Assembly (NCBI GenBank): GCA_013076295.1
Contig: RQOL01000466.1
Coordinates: 1,736,001 to 1,800,000 of the forward strand
Source of the DNA: Sanderia malayensis
Lineage: Eukaryota > Cnidaria > Scyphozoa > Semaeostomeae > Pelagiidae
DNA length: 64,000 nucleotides
Direction: 5' to 3'
This document shows positions 61,307 to 64,000 of the stretch, in pieces. The notes beneath the pieces were generated by a model. It was not told the origin of the DNA and did not search any database. It saw nothing but the letters and a program-made list of their open reading frames with translations. The translations under genes and the position numbers were made by a program. The stretch's first letter is position 1; every line of letters starts with the position of its first letter.

Positions 61307-64000
61307 GGAGTCGACGACAAGACGGAGGAGGAAGAGGAGGCGCGTCGAAAAAGCCGATTAGGAGCATCCTTGCTTTACAAGGATAGGAGATAGCGTAATG
61401 TCCTCTAGACGTATTCTGAAAAAGAATGAGACGTTTTGGAGCTTTGAATGCGTGTGAGAGCCACTCCCTTTTGGATTAAAAGTGCATTAAACCAACGTTA
61501 ATACCAATATCAATCTTCAATACAGCATCCACGTGTCAGTGAGCAGGAAAACAGGAAACAAATTAGAAATCCCTCTTAAGACAATTAGCAGAGCATTAAG
61601 GAAACTCGAGAAGAAGAACCTGGAAAATTGGCACCTAAGTGTTCATTCATTCTGAGAGGTTGATGAGGGGCCTGGGAGCGCCACGGAGGATCTTAATTAG
61701 AGAGCTGTGTCAGACGCGACAGACAGAGCACGACGTCAGACTTCTGTCAGATTCATCACGTCAGATTTTCTGGATATCTGACATGATATGACTTGGACAT
61801 TAGAACTGAGCCACAAAACACTGAAGAGCACATAGCGCAAATTATAGCAAAATTAAGCGTGAGAAACACTATAATAACTTCACAATCTCACGGTGTGCAT
61901 TACATTAACAAACCACTACAGTAATTATTATGTATATACATGTAGCCTCGTGTTGTTAAATATGTATTATTATATGGTAAGTAACAGTCAAAGCGACCTC
62001 TGCTATTTACAGACGTAAACAAAACCTGACCTAGATACCCTTTCCCGTTAACTGTGTTCACAAGACTCTTTACCATTCACGAGAGATCGTGCAGAACACA
62101 TTTTCACTCTGCGTATTGTCCTGAGACATTTGCAACAAAGACGTTTGGCAATCAAAACAGCACAGCAGTGGCCATCTTGTTTTATTAATCGAGTTTTGGC
62201 ATTCCCAAAACAATAAGCATGATAATCGAGGGTATTTTTCCCAGTCAAATGCTCCCACGGGTGTTCTCAAGGCTGGGATTTCTCACAGGATTAGACAACT
62301 GCGCGGTATTGAAAACTATTACAACACATGTTTAGAGTTGTGAATAGGCGATTAAGCAATATAGCTATTTTCGTCGTGATGCAGTCGTGATTCGTTCCTT
62401 TCGTATCGGCAGATGTTCACTCTAAACAATCCATTGAATAATATATACATGTTGTTATTATATTGTTTACTGTTGGTTTTTTCAACGGCCCTTGTGAGAT
62501 TTTAGCAAAAATTGGCACGCAATACACCTAACTGTAACGCACACTGGCATGCACTGACTGTACTGATCGATAAAAAAAATATCCTGCATCCTCGGGTCTG
62601 AGTCGATTCGTATGCAAACGAGGCCAAAGACCAAATGTAATAATACAATAAATGCGCCATTCGCATGGGACGTGCGGCATAAACAAGGGTATTTATTACT
62701 CATATTGACGCATAGTGGATACTACTTTGAGCCATAAATAACTTGGGGTGCCAAAGCTAAGCGTTCAAGTCAATACCCTTGTTTAACACGACGTATAATA
62801 CCCTTGTTTAACCAGTCTCGATGGCCAATGCAAGAAATGTATTACTGGCCTCCTTGAATACAATATGCGAATGCCTGCGTCAATTATTCACGTGTGATAG
62901 CCCTTCTAAACACACAATGATATTAAATACTTATGATTGAAGATGGTTTCACTGGGATAGTTTCATTTCACTTCTTTGAAAATTGGATCCGCGTTTGAAG
63001 ACGACAATAGCCAGAGGCAATCGGTTACCAAGAACAGTTCTAAAGTGTCTGGCAGGATTAAGTTCAAAAGCCTGTGTTTTGTGTGCAGTTGACAAAACTC
63101 GGGCGATCATATGAGCGAAACAAGAGCGTTGCGCATGGCTCTCCACAATCAAAATAATATTCTAAATAGATTAGCGTCGAAGGTGAAAGCACAACTTTGT
63201 ACTCTTAATTGGATGTTTACGGCTACGCACAAATTATCCGCTGCTTTCGTTAAGCTCGCTTGAATTCCTGCAAGTCCCTAGCAATATCGTCTTCCATTAA
63301 TGATATGAGATGATCATACTATATTGGATTGGTTGTTTATGGGGAAGCCCTTCTCGGAAGCATGTTAGCAAGCCGTCCATTCAAAGGGATCATTACGTAC
63401 TTGGGCTAGGAATCTTAAAGTCTTATGATGAATCTCAAAGGTTTCTGCTTGGAGCAGACGACAATAAGAGGCCCACATAATTTCAAAACTCGAAGCCATA
63501 TGGTGCTGGTTGAATGTCAGGATTATGGTGGTTGCTTGGTTCGATTCATGGACTGAACTATTGCAACCAATTAGCTGATAAAATTGTCTTAACTAAACGA
63601 ATTGCTAAGTCAGGACAAAAAGAATTAGCTTAGGGATATCAACGTTTACAGTAGTTTACAGAAAATGTTGATGAGTTCACGAGTTTTGCTAAAGACTCAT
63701 CAACGCATCAACAATCAAAAGACAGCTTTTGATTCTTGAAGGAGTGGAAGTTTCGATGATAAAGATGCTCCTAGTCCCTCACGAAAACATTAGAAACATG
63801 AATTTCGACCTCCTCAGGTGAGGGATAAATGATGTTTTCGAAGCAAGTCATTATAGAATGCAAGCCCAACAAGGATGGATAATCAGGGATAAAGATTCAG
63901 CTATGCGTGTGCATGATGTTGTACATTGCCACGCTGTAAGGCTGCTTTTAAACAAGCAAGCTTAGCACGTGCTGTTTGAGCTAAGCATCGTGTAAGTCGG
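61307..64000. other. Intergenic, no gene seen
   Basis: AT-rich flank with only short unrelated ORFs on both strands. No UBR3-like exon was recognised here. A short motif, AATACCCTTGTTT, recurs at 62772-62784 and 62797-62809, and inverted at 62681-62693. Confidence 0.5.
62681..62809. repeat. AATACCCTTGTTT motif, three copies
   Basis: Inverted copy at 62681-62693 and two direct copies at 62772-62784 and 62797-62809 (25 bp apart, start to start). Too short to classify; it could mark the ends of a small element. Confidence 0.6.

Noticed and set aside
62048..62270. Cysteine-containing minus-strand ORFs as a UBR3 zinc-binding exon
   Set aside because: Cysteine spacing does not fit a UBR box or RING, and no flanking splice sites support it.
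1..64000. CRISPR arrays, operons, rRNA or tRNA genes
   Set aside because: None seen. Intron structure and gene content show eukaryotic nuclear DNA, and I found no cloverleaf with A/B-box sequences by eye.

Overview
The window is animal nuclear DNA. It is AT-rich, the genes carry many short introns (mostly 80-500 bp) with GT-AG borders, and every recognisable gene is a metazoan orthologue: MFSD6, STAT, translin, ZFYVE26/spastizin, ICE2 and UBR3, plus two intronless 7TM receptors. Intron-rich conserved genes, single-exon receptors and small DNA-transposon relics with TACCG or CAGGGGCGG termini suggest an early-branching animal. I favour a cnidarian, with a sponge as second choice; this is inference.

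Layout. 1-2.3 kb: no gene seen. 2.3-4.7 kb (+): MFSD6-like transporter, two exons. 4.9-14.7 kb (-): a complete 28-exon STAT (789 aa) of STAT5/6 type, tail to tail with MFSD6. 14.7-16.5 kb: divergent intergenic DNA with short direct repeats. 16.5-18.8 kb (+): complete six-exon translin (240 aa). 22.9-24.9 kb (+): intronless class A GPCR with a very long tail. 25-30.3 kb: repeat-rich DNA with a hAT-type MITE, a TACCG-type MITE, a 28-bp tandem repeat, a ~225-bp inverted repeat and two unassigned small ORFs. 31.3-48.1 kb (-): complete 37-exon ZFYVE26 (2,854 aa). 48.3-51.7 kb (+): ICE2, head to head with ZFYVE26 and about 150 bp apart. 52.2-55.2 kb (-): the last 11 exons of UBR3, tail to tail with ICE2. 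55.2-60.2 kb: no convincing exon. 60.2-61.3 kb (+): intronless divergent 7TM receptor. 61.3-64 kb: no gene seen.

The exon models were built by hand from splice sites, reading-frame phase and remembered family sequences. For STAT, translin and ZFYVE26 all phases close and total lengths divide by three, which is strong internal support. The genes are a chance neighbourhood of housekeeping and signalling loci: amino-acid or other solute transport, JAK-STAT signalling, RNA/DNA-binding translin, endolysosomal FYVE protein, snRNA transcription (little elongation complex), and an N-degron-type E3 ligase. I see no operon-like functional unit and no obvious new molecular system. The items most worth a second look are the truncated or interrupted UBR3, the in-frame nonapeptide minisatellite inside a conserved ICE2 domain, and the two atypical GPCRs.
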